From Palsa-459 sp963841965 (lineage in GTDB: Bacteria; Actinomycetota; Acidimicrobiia; Acidimicrobiales; RAAP-2), in the NCBI GenBank assembly GCA_963841965.1, contig CAWJES010000013.1:62001-126000 (forward strand): 64,000 bases of DNA, in the 5' to 3' direction. The notes below the pieces were generated by a model, which saw nothing but the letters and a program-made list of their open reading frames with translations, was not told the origin of the DNA and did no database searches. This document shows, piece after piece, positions 33,150 through 42,961 of this stretch (position 1 is the stretch's first letter; every line of letters begins with the position of its first letter). Both the position numbers and the translations under genes were made by a program.

Positions 33150-34287
33150 CCCTCGACGGCGCGCTCCAGCGCGTCGAGCATGCGCGCCGTGCATCCCGCG
33201 GCACCCGGAGGAGGCGCCACGTCTGCGACGATCCGCGCGGCGAGTCCGGCGAAGACCTCAGCCACCGGGAGGTCCGTGAGCGCCACGGGACTGCCCTCGT
33301 CGCCCCCGGCGCCGAGCGCCGGCTCGAACGGCACCTGGGCGAGGAGCTCGACGCCCAGCTGGTCGGCGAGACGCCGCCGCCCCCGGCGCCGAACAGCTCG
33401 TAGCGCGAGCCGTGGTCGCAGTCGAACCAGCTCATATTCTCGATGACGCCCACGACCCGGAGGCTCGATCGCCTGGCGAGGTCGCCCGCCCGGGCCGCCA
33501 CGAGCTGCGCCGCCAGGGGCGGCGTCGTGACGAGCACGACACCCGTCTGGGGCAGGGTGCGCGCGAGGCCCATGGGCACGTCGCTCGTCCCGGGCGGCAG
33601 GTCCACAAGCAGGTAGTCGATGCCGGACCAGTCCGCGTCCTCGATGAACTGCTGCACGGCCTTGTTGAGCACGAGCCCGCGCCAGAGGAGCGCCTGGTCC
33701 TCCTCGGCGAGGAAGCCCATGGACAGGACCCGCAGCTCGCCGGTGCCCACCTGCTTGGCGCGCGGGACCATCTTGCCGTCCCGAGCCTCGACCGGGCCGC
33801 TGATTCCGAGCAGGCGGGGCAGCGAGAATCCGCCGACATCGGCGTCGATGACCCCGACGACGTGGCCGAGCGAGGCGAGGGCGACGGCCAGGTTCGCGGT
33901 GACCGAGGACTTGCCGACGCCGCCCTTGCCCGAGCCGATCGCGAGCACGGGCACGGTGCCCTGGATCGAGGTGACGGGCGCACGGTCCTGGGCGAGCCGG
34001 CGCGCGGTGTCCATCAGCGCCGCCTTCGCTGCCGCGTCGAGCACCCCCATCGCCACGTCGACCGCGTGCACGCCCTCGATGCCGGCGAGCGCGCTTCGGA
34101 CGTCGCGCTCGAGCCGGCCCCGCAGGGGGCATGCGACGGTCGTGAGCGCGATTTCGACCCTCGCGGTGCCGGTGCGGTCGACCGAGGCCCCGGTGACCAT
34201 GCCCAGGGCCACGATGTCGGCGCCGAGCTCGGGATCGATGACGCCTCGGAGGCGCTCGATCAGGGTGGCGTCGAACTGGGTGGCCAC
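33146..34287 (-). CDS. mrp: Mrp/NBP35-family Fe-S cluster carrier ATPase (one frameshift)
   Basis: About 380 residues: a DUF59 domain (about 1-85, IERLRGVIDPELGADIV) followed by a P-loop ATPase with IGSGKGGVGKSSVTANLA near residue 118, GVIDADVGGFSLPRLLG and LLVDLPPGTSDVP. Near 33378 the frame changes and the protein continues as LADQLGVELLAQVPFEPA to the end, so one base is probably wrong. The CxxC often found in this family is reduced to one cysteine in SWFDCDHGSRYE. It lies upstream of and divergent to erpA, consistent with Fe-S assembly. Confidence 0.88.
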
Positions 34288-34391
34288 CCCCTCAACCTAC
34301 CGGCGACCGCGCACGATCAGCGGGGTGCACCCGCTACCATTCTGGTCTCAGGCACACGGGTCGTGCGCCGAGCGGGTCTCCAGGAGGTGCC

Positions 34392-34757
34392 ATGTCGACC
34401 ACGTCCACCGTCTCCATCTCGCGCAAGCAGGAGCCGATCATCCTGACCGACGCCGCCGCTGCCAAGGTGGCTGAGCTGCTGGCCGACGAGGACGCCTCGG
34501 AGAGCCTCGCGCTCCGGGTCGCCGTGAAGCCCGGCGGCTGCTCAGGCTTCTCCTACGACATGTTCTTCGACACCGAGGTGGCCGAGGACGACCTCGTCCG
34601 GTCCTTCGGCGAGGTGAAGGTCGTGGTCGACCCGAAGTCCGCCGAGCTGCTGCTCGGTGCGTCGCTCGACTACTCCGACGGCCTGCAGGGTGCCGGGTTC
34701 CACATCACGAACCCCAACGCCACCAGCACCTGCGGCTGCGGCAGCTCGTTCAGCTGA
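34392..34757 (+). CDS. erpA: Iron-sulfur cluster insertion protein ErpA/HesB type
   Basis: A 121-residue A-type carrier. It has ILTDAAAAKVAELL at the N-terminus and the three conserved cysteines: one in KPGGCSGFSY near residue 50 and two in STCGCGSSFS at the end, which hold the cluster handed to target proteins. An AGGAGG site precedes the ATG. The stop overlaps the next reading frame, which encodes a 2Fe-2S protein, a plausible client. Confidence 0.94.
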   Translation: MSTTSTVSISRKQEPIILTDAAAAKVAELLADEDASESLALRVAVKPGGCSGFSYDMFFDTEVAEDDLVRSFGEVKVVVDPKSAELLLGASLDYSDGLQGAGFHITNPNATSTCGCGSSFS

Positions 34758-36335
34758 GTCCATCCGCCGCCTCCGGCGACGGCGTCACCTTCACGCTCAA
34801 CGGCGCCGAGGTCATCGTCCCCGCTGAGGGCACGCTGCTCGACGCGCTGCGGGGCCCGCTCGGTCGCCGCGACGTGAAGGACGGCTGCGCGCCGCAGGGC
34901 CAGTGCGGCTGCTGCACGGTGCTGGTCGACGATCTTCCCCGCGTGTCGTGCGTGACGCCCGTCTCGCGCGTCGCGGGTCGCGCCGTCACCACGCTCGAGG
35001 GCGTCGACCCCCCGGTGCGCGATTCGCTGATCGACGCCTTCGACCGGACCGCGGCATCCCAGTGCGGCTTCTGCACGCCGGGGATCCTGTGCCGGCTGGC
35101 GGCCCTCGGCCGCAAGCCGCGCATCGATGACGCCGCCGTGCGCGGCGCCCTGTCGGCGCACCTCTGCCGGTGCACCGGGTTCCAGCCGATCGTCGAGGCG
35201 GCGCTCGTGGCGAACGGGCTGCGCGAGCCGCCACCGGCCCGGGATCACGGTGCCGCGACGGCGCGCGCGACGCTCGAGAGCGGGACCACCCAGGTGGCCG
35301 GACCAGAAGTCGCCCGAGGCCTCGCGCCGTTCGCCGATGACACCGCGCCACCGGGCGCGGTCGTCGCGCTCTGCTCGGGGACCGACGACTACTCGGTCGC
35401 CCCGACGATCGCCGAGGCGAGGCGCATCGCGAGGGTCGTGCAGGGCCGCAACTCCACGATCGCGCTGACGCACCCCGTCGCTGTGCCCGACGGCTCCTTC
35501 GATGTCGTGCTGCAGACGACGTGGGTCGAGCCGGCGTACCTCGAGCCGGATGCGAGCTGGTGCGAGCCCGGCGGGGACCCCGCGTCGCCGTTCGGCAACG
35601 CGGGGGCGTTCGGTGCGAAGCGGCACTCGCCGGCTGCCGGGGACGCCCAGAGGCTCGCCGGGGAGCTCGGCGGACCGGTCCGGGTCCTGTGGACCCGCGA
35701 GGCAGTCGTGCGGCGCGGCGAGAAGCGCCCGCCGCTCTCCCTCGGGGTGAACGCAGACGGGTCGGGCGTGGTCCGCGTCGGGTGGACCGGCGCATCGCGA
35801 CCCGTCGACCCGGTCGTCGCCGCGATCGTCGCCGCGGCGCCCGGACTCGACGTCACGATCGAGCCGATAGCGGGGCCACCCGTCGGGACCACGCATCGGG
35901 GTGCCGGCGTCGCCGAGGTGCTCGCGGCGCTGGCGATCGCGCGCGCCCCGCTCGACGCGCGGGAGTGCACCGTCACGACCCCGAACGGCGCGACCGCGAC
36001 CGTCCGTGTCGCAGCCGGGCGGATCAGCGTGGTCGTCGCGGCGGGGGACCCCCTGTGCGAGGCCACGCTGGCGCAGCTTCGTGATCGGCGCGGTCCACCA
36101 GGGATTCTCCATGGTCACGACCGAGGGGATCGCGGTCGACGAGCGCGGCGTCCCGGTCGATCTCACGATCCGGTCCTTCGGCATCACCCCGGCGCGGTCG
36201 TTCCCCCACGTCGATGTGACGCTGGAGTCCGACGACAGGCAGCCACTCGCCGCGGGGACCGCGGTCTTCGCCGCCACGCTCGCTGCGATGTGGTTGAGTG
36301 AGGGCCGCGGGCCGCGATGGCCCACCCGCCGATAA
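34754..36335 (+). CDS. Fused 2Fe-2S subunit and compact molybdenum-hydroxylase-like protein (one frameshift)
   Basis: About 526 residues. The first 155 form a CoxS/XdhC-type iron-sulfur subunit: GCAPQGQCGCCTVLVDD, then SQCGFCTPGILCRLAALG and SAHLCRCTGFQPI. After a linker, a shortened aldehyde-oxidase-like part follows, with GNAGAFGAKR, VRVLWTREAVVRRG, TTHRGAGVAEVLAALA and, after one extra G near 36069, FVIGAVHQGFSMVTTEGIAV. That part is about 340 residues against the usual 700 or more, and the C-terminal GVGE glutamate motif is absent. No ATG or GTG is found at the expected start; a CTG at 34754 overlaps the erpA stop as CTGA, so the start is uncertain. Confidence 0.7.
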
Positions 36336-36344
36336 GGAGTCGAG

Positions 36345-36716
36345 ATGCCAGAGCCCGTCGGTCCGTACAGCCCCTTCGCCCGCGCGGGCGACCTCGTGGT
36401 CACCTCCGGGCAGCTCGGCCTCGCCAACGGCCCTGACGGATCGGCGCCCGCACTCGTCAACGGTGGGACCGCGGCGCAGCTGGCCCAGGCGCTGCGCAAC
36501 GGTGCCGACGTGCTCGCCTCCGCCGGCGCGCGGGTGGATCAGGTGATCAAGGCCACGGTGTTCCTCGTCGACATGGCCGACTTCGCGGCGTGCAACGAGG
36601 TGTGGATCGCGTTCTTCGGCGACCACCGGCCCGCGAGGACCGCGATCGGCGTGGCCGCGCTGCCGCTCGGAGCCCGAGTCGAGGTGGAACTGTGGGCGAG
36701 CGCGACAAGCGACTGA
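36345..36716 (+). CDS. ridA: RidA family protein (YjgF/YER057c/UK114)
   Basis: A 123-residue enamine/imine deaminase. It keeps PVGPYSPFARAGDLVVTSGQ at the start, VIKATVFLVDMADF in the middle and the catalytic-arginine region RPARTAIGVAALPLGARVEVE at the end. RidA clears reactive 2-aminoacrylate formed by PLP enzymes. GGAG precedes the ATG. It overlaps the following membrane-protein gene by 25 bases. Confidence 0.93.
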   Translation: MPEPVGPYSPFARAGDLVVTSGQLGLANGPDGSAPALVNGGTAAQLAQALRNGADVLASAGARVDQVIKATVFLVDMADFAACNEVWIAFFGDHRPARTAIGVAALPLGARVEVELWASATSD

Positions 36717-37237
36717 ACGCCGCGAGGCGCACCTCGCGCGGGGCGCTGAACGTCTTCACCCTCTGGCTCGGCCCGGACGAGAACCCCGCAGGCGTCATCT
36801 ACGGGACGATCACCGTCGGCGCGGTGCTCGCCGCGGAGGGGGACCGCAGCGAGCACGTCTCGACCGCGGTCTTCGTCGCCTTCATGGTCCTGCTCCTGTA
36901 CTGGGTGGTCCATGCGTGGAGCGACGACACGGGCCGGCGCATCGAGGAGCGCTCCGAGCTCTCCTGGGACAGGTTCGCCGGGTACCTCCAGCGCGACTGG
37001 GCGATCGTGCGCGGTGCGATGCTGCCGATCCTCGCCGTCATCATCGCGGCCGTCTTCGGCGACTCGGGCGAGCAGGCCATCTACGTCGGGACGATCGTCA
37101 GCGCCGTGTCGCTCGCGGTGATCGAGCTCGTGACCGGGATCCGCAACGAGCTCGGCATGCGCCAGGTGCTCGTCCAGACGCTCGTCGGTGCCGGGTTCGG
37201 GGCCGTCCTGATCGGGCTGCGCTACCTGCTCATCTGA
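36692..37237 (+). CDS. Uncharacterised four-helix membrane protein
   Basis: A 181-residue membrane protein. After a basic start (ERDKRLNAARRTS) come hydrophobic stretches at about 32-50, 60-78, 105-125 and 130-175, with the charged loop HAWSDDTGRRIEERSELSWD between the second and third. The GTG at 36692 has a GAGGTGG site; the overlap with ridA suggests coupled translation. I do not recognise a named family. Confidence 0.7.
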   Translation: MGERDKRLNAARRTSRGALNVFTLWLGPDENPAGVIYGTITVGAVLAAEGDRSEHVSTAVFVAFMVLLLYWVVHAWSDDTGRRIEERSELSWDRFAGYLQRDWAIVRGAMLPILAVIIAAVFGDSGEQAIYVGTIVSAVSLAVIELVTGIRNELGMRQVLVQTLVGAGFGAVLIGLRYLLI

Positions 37238-37242
37238 TCAGG

Positions 37243-37932
37243 TCACGAGAACCGGTAGCCGACGCTGCGGACGGTCTGGATGAGGTGGGCGTGCTCCTCG
37301 CCGAGCTTCGCGCGCAGGCGGCGGATGTGCACGTCGACGGTCCTCGCCCCGCCGTAGTACTCGTAGCCCCACACGCGGCTCAGGAGGGTCTCGCGGGTGA
37401 AGACCCGCGTCGGGTTCGCGGCGAGGAAGCGCAGCAGCTCGTACTCCATGTAGGTGAGGTCGAGCACCCGGCCGGCGATGGCGGCCTGGTAGGTCTCGAG
37501 GTTGATCGTGAGCATCTCGTGCTCCAGCACGGCGGCGCCCTGGGTGGTGCCCCGCAGCGCCAGCTGGTGGCGGAGCCTCGCGGCGAGCTCGTCGGCCTCC
37601 ACGGGCGCCACGATGAAGTCGTCGAACAGGTCGTCGCGCAGGGCGAGCTCGTCCAGCTGGTACCGCTCGACGATCACGATGATGGGCTGGAACGGCGGGT
37701 CGAGGCGCCGGAGCGTCCGGCAGGTGGCCATGGCGTCGGTGACCGTCGTCGCCGTCGCGTCGACGATGACCGCGGCGAGCTCGCCGTCGTCGCCCCCGAT
37801 CCGAGTCAGGATCCTCGAGGGGTCGGCCTCGCCGTGCGGGACGAGCCCTGCGAGCCGCACGGCGCGCGACACGGGCCCATCGGCATCCGGGACGCAGAGG
37901 ACGCCGATCGAGAGCGCGCCGTCGACCGTCAC
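37243..37932 (-). CDS. Atypical OmpR-type response regulator, GlnR-like
   Basis: A 229-residue regulator with a receiver-like domain (about 1-125) and a winged-helix domain (YMEYELLRFLAANPTRVFTRE... with GARTVDVHIRRLRAKLG). In the receiver, an aspartate remains in AVIVDATAT, but the lysine is replaced (FIVAPVE) and the acidic pair is weak, as in actinobacterial GlnR, an orphan regulator of nitrogen genes that works without a kinase. The GTG overlaps the stop of the GSI gene (GTGA), so it is the last gene of the glnII-glnA operon, which supports a nitrogen role. Confidence 0.78.
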   Translation of the reverse strand: MTVDGALSIGVLCVPDADGPVSRAVRLAGLVPHGEADPSRILTRIGGDDGELAAVIVDATATTVTDAMATCRTLRRLDPPFQPIIVIVERYQLDELALRDDLFDDFIVAPVEADELAARLRHQLALRGTTQGAAVLEHEMLTINLETYQAAIAGRVLDLTYMEYELLRFLAANPTRVFTRETLLSRVWGYEYYGGARTVDVHIRRLRAKLGEEHAHLIQTVRSVGYRFS

Positions 37933-39259
37933 AGCAGCGGCAGGTACCGGTCGAGCTCGAACGGGGTCACCGACTCGGCGTAGGCGCTCCACTCGGCGCG
38001 CTTGTTGCGCAGGAACCACTCGAAGAGGTGGTCGCCGAGCGTCGCGGCCAGCAGCTCGGACCCTCCATCCGGTCGGTCGCCTCCTTGAGGGTGGTCGGCA
38101 GCACCTCACGGTCGTGGTCCCGGCCGGTCGAAGAGGTTGCCGGTCGCCTCGGGCGGCAGCTCGTAGTCGCCGCGGACGCCCGCCATCCCCGCCGCCAGGA
38201 TGACGGCGAGAAGCACAGGTAGGGGTTCGCTGCGGGGTCGGGGGCGCGGTACTCGATCCGCGTCGAGTCCGTCTTCCCCTGCTTGATGGTGGGGATGCGC
38301 ACGAGTGCCGAGCGGTTGTTGCGCGCCCAGCTGACGTTGACGGGTGCCTCGTGGCCCGGGACGAGACGCTTGTAGGAGTTCACCCACTGGTTCGTCACGG
38401 CCGTGATCTCGCTCGCGTGGGCGAGCAGACCGGCGATGAAGCGGTGCGCGATCGAGGAGAGCCCGTAGCGGTCGTCGGTGTCGACGAACGCGTTCGCCCC
38501 GTCCTTCCACAGCGAGAGGTGCGAGTGCATCCCGGACCCCTGGACGCCGCCGAGCGGCTTCGGCATGAAGCTCGCCGCGACGCCCGCCTGGCGCGCGAGC
38601 TCCTTGACGGTGTGGCGCACGGTCATGACGGTGTCCGCCATCGTCGAGCGCGTCGGTGTACCGCAGGTCGATCTCGTGCTGGCCGGGCGCATCCTCGTGC
38701 TGGGCGTGCTCGACGGGGATGCCCATCTCCTCGAGCGTGAGCACGGTCGTTGCGCCGCAGACGGCTGACGAGGTCGTCGGTCCCGAGGTCGAAGTAACTG
38801 CCGAGGTCGACGGGGTGCGGCGCGCCGGCTCGGCTCGAGCGAGTCGAAGTAGAAGTACTCGAGCTCGGGGGCGACGAAGAAGGTGTAGCCGTCGCCCAGG
38901 GTGTCGGCGAGCACACGGCGCAGCCGGTTCCTCGGGCATCCCTCGAAGGCCGTGCCGTCCACGTTGACGATGTCGCAGAAGACCCGGGCGACGCCCTCGC
39001 CCTCGGCCCGTGCCACGGGAGGAGCTGGAACGTCGCGAGGTCGGGCTTCGCGAGGACGTCGGCCTCCTGGACGCGGCTGAACCCGTCGATGGCGCTGCCG
39101 TCGAAGGTCATCCCCTCGTCGAGGGCGTCCTCGAGCTCGGCGGGGGTGACGTGGAACGCCTTGTGGCGACCGAGCACGTCGGTGAACCACAGCTGGATGA
39201 ACCGGATCCGGCGCTCCTCGACGGACATGGAGCACGTAGGCGGCCTGTTGGTCGGACAT
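37929..39259 (-). CDS. glnA: Glutamine synthetase type I (GSI), frameshifted in this sequence
   Basis: About 443 residues of a class I glutamine synthetase (ATP-dependent amidation of glutamate). Across frames one reads RFIQLWFTDVLGRHKAFHV, EGMTFDGSAIDGFSRVQEAD, FVAPELEYFYFD (metal glutamates), GSGMHSHLSLWKDG, VNVSWARNNRSALVRIP, IEYRAPDPAANPYL and a terminal VTPFELDRYLPLL. The start MSDQQAAYVL at 39259 shifts frame after about 11 residues; at least six further small indels occur. The N-terminal wording is closer to mycobacterial GlnA2 than to GlnA1. The gene is 61 bases downstream of glnII. Confidence 0.85.
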
Positions 39260-39320
39260 CGGGTCATTCTCGCAGGTCCACACGGCCGGCTGCCTCGGCC
39301 GGCGGCACCGCGTCGCCGGG

Positions 39321-40448
39321 CTAGCGGCGACTCGCCGCCTTCGCGCGGGAGCTTCTTCGCGGCGCCGCCTTGCGCGCCGGCGCCTTCTGACGGCTGCCTT
39401 CTTCGCCGCCGTCCTCCTTGCGGGAGCGCGCTTCGCCGGTGACGAAGCCGACGCAGCGCTGCAGACGGTCTCGACGAGCAGGCGGCTCACGACGTAGGGG
39501 TCCATGTTGGCGTTCGGACGACGGTCCTCGAGCCAGCCCTTCCGTCCTTCACCGTGCCCCACGGGATGCGGATCGAGGCGCCGCGGTCCGATGCGCCGTA
39601 GCAGAACTCGAGGTAGTGGGCGGTCTCGTGCGCGCCGGTGAGGCGCTGCTCGATGCCGACGCCGTAGTTCGCGATGTGCTCGTGGACCTTGCTCCGATCG
39701 CCTCGCAGCCCGCGATGATCGCGTCTCACCCGCCGGCCCGCGCATCTGCTTGGTCGAGAAGTTCGTGTGCGCGCCGGCGCCGTTCCAGTCGCCGAGCATC
39801 GGCTTCGGCTCGAGCGTCGCGAAGACGCCGAAGTCCTCGGCGATGCGGAAGCAGCAGCCAGCGGGCCATCCAGAGCTGGTCACCGATCGTGGGCGGCGGC
39901 AGCACGCCGATCTGGAACTCCCACTGCCCCATCATCACCTCGGCGTTGGTGCCCTCGATCGCGAGGCCCGCCGCGGAGCACGCGAGCGTGTGGGCCTCGA
40001 CGATCTCGCGGCCGGGCATCTTGTCGCCGCCGACGCCGCAGTAGTAGGGGCCCTGGGGGGCGGGGTAGCCGAGCTCGGGCCAGCCGAGCGGGCGGCCGTC
40101 CTGGAAGAACGTGTACTCCTGCTCGATGCCGAACCACGGCTCGAACGAGGCGTACTTCTTCGCGGTCTCGGCGCACGCCGCGCGCGTGTTCGAGACGTGC
40201 GGGGTCAAGTCGGTGTTGAGGACCTCGCACATCACGAGCTTGTCGTTCGGCCCGCGCAGCGGGTCCGGCACGACGAAGACGGGGCGCAGCACGCAGTCGG
40301 AGTTGTCACCGGTCGCCTGGTTCGTGCTCGAGCCGTCGAAGCCCCAGATGCCGGGCTGCTTGCCGTCCGCGATGATCCTCGTCTTGCTTCGCACGAGCGG
40401 GGAGGGCTTCGTCCCGTCGATCCAGATGTACTCGGCCTGGTAGGGCAT
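39321..40448 (-). CDS. glnII: Glutamine synthetase type II with a basic Lys/Ala/Arg tail (frameshifted)
   Basis: About 376 residues of a eukaryotic-type glutamine synthetase. It begins YQAEYIWIDGTKPSPLVRSK and includes WGFDGSSTNQATGDNSD, WFGIEQEYTFF, GTNAEVMMGQWEFQIG, then DWNGAGAHTNFSTKQMR and HEHIANYGVGIEQRLTG after frame changes near 39855, 39725 and 39550. After the normal end (MDPYVVSRLLVETV) come about 48 extra residues rich in Ala, Lys and Arg, including SSPAKRAPARRTAAKKAA. AAGAGGAG precedes the ATG. It is the first gene of the nitrogen operon. Confidence 0.87.
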
Positions 40449-40538
40449 GGGTCTCCTCTTGTCGCGTGTTGGTGCCGGTGCGCGCCGCGACGCGCACCGC
40501 ATGGAAAGTCTCGCGCATCGCGCGAACCCCGACCCCGT

Positions 40539-40564
40539 GGTTTCGTTAACGCGCGTGTGAAACC
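40539..40564. promoter_or_regulatory. Candidate GlnR-like box between glnII and nadE
   Basis: GGTTTC (40539-40544) and GAAACC (40559-40564) form an inverted repeat around 14 bases that begin with GTTAAC. The GTnAC-type and GAAAC half-sites of actinobacterial GlnR boxes are both present, although the spacing (8 bases from GTTAAC to GAAAC) is not the usual 6. The element lies 91 bases before the glnII ATG and 40 before the nadE GTG. Confidence 0.45.
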
Positions 40565-40603
40565 CAGAGTCGTCCGTGCGTGGCGCCCCGGTAGGCTCGC
40601 GGT

Positions 40604-42374
40604 GTGGCGACGATCCGCCTTGGGCTCGCCCAACTGAATCCCGTCGTCGGTGACCTCGCCGGCAACGCCGCGATGATCCTCTCCGCGTTGCGAGGACGGC
40701 TTCGCGCAGGGCTGCGACCTGGTCTGACGTGCCCGAACTCGCGCTCGTCGGCTACCCGCCCGAGGACCTGCTGCTGAAGGACGGGTTCGTCGCGGACGCC
40801 GAGGCAGCGCTCCGGCGCGTCGCCGCGGCGGCGCCGCCGTGCCTGGGCGTCGTGGGCTCGGTGCTCGGCGCCGGCTCGGGTCTGGTCGATCTCGCCGCAC
40901 CCGTCGACGGGCGCGACATCGCGCAGGCGGGCGCCTCGGTCCCCGGCCACGCGCTCGCCAACGCGGCGGTGCTCGTCGGGGCGGGCCGGCTCCTGGGTGC
41001 GGTGGCCAAGCGCCGGCTCCCCAACTACGCGGTCTTCGACGAGCAGCGGTGGTTCTCGAGCGGGATCGCTGCCGTCGAGACCTTCCTCGTCGCGGGGGCG
41101 AGCGTCGGGGTCCTCGTGTGCGAGGACCTCTGGGTCGACGCCGGCCCGGCGGCCGAGCTGGCCGCGGCCGGTGCCGGGCTCATCGTCGTCATCAACGCGT
41201 CGCCGTACTCGCGCCGGCGCCACGAGGACCGCCGCGCGCTGCTTCGCGGCGTGTCGAGGAGACAGGGTGCGTGATCGCGTACGTCAACATCGTCGGCGGC
41301 CAGGACGAGCTGGTCTTCGACGGTGCGAGCTGCGTCATCGACGCGACCGGCAGCGTGCTGGCAGCCGCGCCCCAGTTCGAGCCGTCCCTCCTCGTCGTCG
41401 ATGTCGACGTCCCCGACGCCGAGGGCGACCCACGAGGGTTCGCGGGCGTGGCCGAGACCGGCACGACCGCGGCGCGCCGATCCACGGTGACGTCGCGGAC
41501 CCCCTCGACGAGGTCGCCGAGGTCTACGCCGCGCTCGTGCTCGGCACCCGCGACTACCTGACGAAGAACGGGTTCGCATCGGCCGTGATCGGGCTCTCGG
41601 GCGGGATCGACTCCTCGCTCGTGGCAGTCATCGCCGCCGACGCCCTCGGCGCCGACAGGGTGCTCGGAGTCTCGATGCCCTCGCGGTACAGCTCGGAGCA
41701 CTCGGTCGTCCGACGCCGACGCGCTGGCTGAGCGGCTCGGGATCTCGCTCGCGACCGCGCCGATCGAGGCAGCGCACGTCGCGCTGTCGTCGATCATCAC
41801 CGGCCTGCTCGGCGCGCCCGTGGCAGGGCTCACCGACGAGAACCTCCAATCGAGGATCCGCGGGGTGATCCTCATGGGGATCTCGAACGCCACCGGGGCG
41901 ATCGTGCTCACGACGGGGAACAAGTCGGAGATGGCGACGGGCTACTCGACGCTCTACGGCGACTCCGCGGGCGGGTTCGCGGTCATCAAGGACGTCGTCA
42001 AGACGCTCGTCTACGACCTGTGCCGCTACCGCAACCGCCTCGCGATCGAACGGGGTGAGCCCGCGCCGATCCCCGAGGACGTCCTCACCAAGCCCCCGTC
42101 CGCCGAGCTGCGGCCCGACCAGCGCGACGACGAGAGCCTCCCGCCCTACGAGCTCCTCGACCCCGTGCTCGAGGCGTATGTCGAGGACGACCGATCTGTG
42201 TCCGAGCTGATCGCCGAGGGCCATGATCCGGCGCTCGTGACCCGGGTCGCGGCGCTCGTGGACGCGGCCGAGTACAAGCGGCGACAGATGCCTCCCGGAG
42301 TCAGGATCACGACGAAGTCGTTCGGCAAGGACCGCCGCATGCCCATCACCAACCGGTACGGCAGGCAGCGGTGA
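40604..42374 (+). CDS. nadE: Glutamine-dependent NAD synthetase (frameshifted in this sequence)
   Basis: About 590 residues. The N-terminal nitrilase-type glutaminase domain carries the Glu-Lys-Cys triad in VPELALVGYPPEDLL, AKRRLPNYAVFDEQRW and GVLVCEDLW. The C-terminal synthetase has LSGGIDSSLVAVIAADALG, ATGAIVLTTGNKSEMATGY and GDSAGGFAVIKDVVKT. The enzyme amidates nicotinic acid adenine dinucleotide using glutamine. Frame changes near 40700, 41265, 41475 and 41710 break the reading; each needs one or two bases. The GTG at 40604 begins VATIRLGLAQLNP. It is divergent from glnII, so both may answer to nitrogen status. Confidence 0.88.
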
Positions 42375-42961
42375 GCGCGCCCGCCATGTCGATGGACGAG
42401 ACGCGAGTCACGTGGACCTCGGCGCACTGCCGGATCTTCCGGCGCCTGTTCGGGATCTGCGGTGCGGCGGGGTCGGTCGTCGCCGAGCCTGCCTGCGCTG
42501 TCGTGCTCGCCGGGCTCGCCGGCGAGTTCGCGTGGCACGCCGAGCTCCTCTACGAGCTGCTGCCGGTGCGCCAGGGGGTGGACCGCGAAGCACTCGTTCG
42601 CGTCGAGGTCCACGGCGCCGACGCGGCGCTCGCCTGGCTCGACGGCTCGGTCGGACGCGGCGACGGCGTCCAGGTCTGCCTGGTGCTCGGGCGGGTCCTC
42701 CTTCCACGGCTGGATCGATCGGTGGCCGCGGCCCTCGCGGCGACCGATCGCCGCCTTGACGGGCCTCGTGCCAGGGCCCTGACCCTCGTGGGGCGCGGCC
42801 TGGCGGATGCCGGGAGCTCCCTCGAGGCCGTCGAGCTGCGCCTGGCGGCCTCGGGTGCCGACTTCGCGGTGGCATCCGGCGGCTGCGAGGAGGTCGAGCG
42901 GCTCCTCGATGCGGCCCCTGCGGGGGACGGTCTCGCCGGTGGTGTCGCCCGGGGGGGTTGA
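42371..42961 (+). CDS. Uncharacterised protein coupled to nadE
   Basis: A 196-residue soluble, mostly helical, Ala/Leu-rich protein. The GTG start overlaps the nadE stop (GTGA). AGLAGEFAWHAELLYELLPVR near residue 48, with its E..H pattern, recalls ferritin-like helices, but the matching second motif is not evident, so I make no assignment. It ends 91 bases before the sigma-factor gene. There is no signal peptide or membrane helix. Confidence 0.65.
   Translation: MSAPAMSMDETRVTWTSAHCRIFRRLFGICGAAGSVVAEPACAVVLAGLAGEFAWHAELLYELLPVRQGVDREALVRVEVHGADAALAWLDGSVGRGDGVQVCLVLGRVLLPRLDRSVAAALAATDRRLDGPRARALTLVGRGLADAGSSLEAVELRLAASGADFAVASGGCEEVERLLDAAPAGDGLAGGVARGG

Noticed and set aside
36060..36080. 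Programmed frameshift in the Fe-S/Mo fusion gene
   Set aside because: No slippery heptamer or downstream structure is evident; removal of a single G restores the frame, as in neighbouring error sites.
37967..39883. A 638-codon reverse frame that seems to join two glutamine synthetases
   Set aside because: It arises because indels move glnII and glnA pieces into the same frame; the two genes have their own starts and stops (40448/39321 and 39259/37929).
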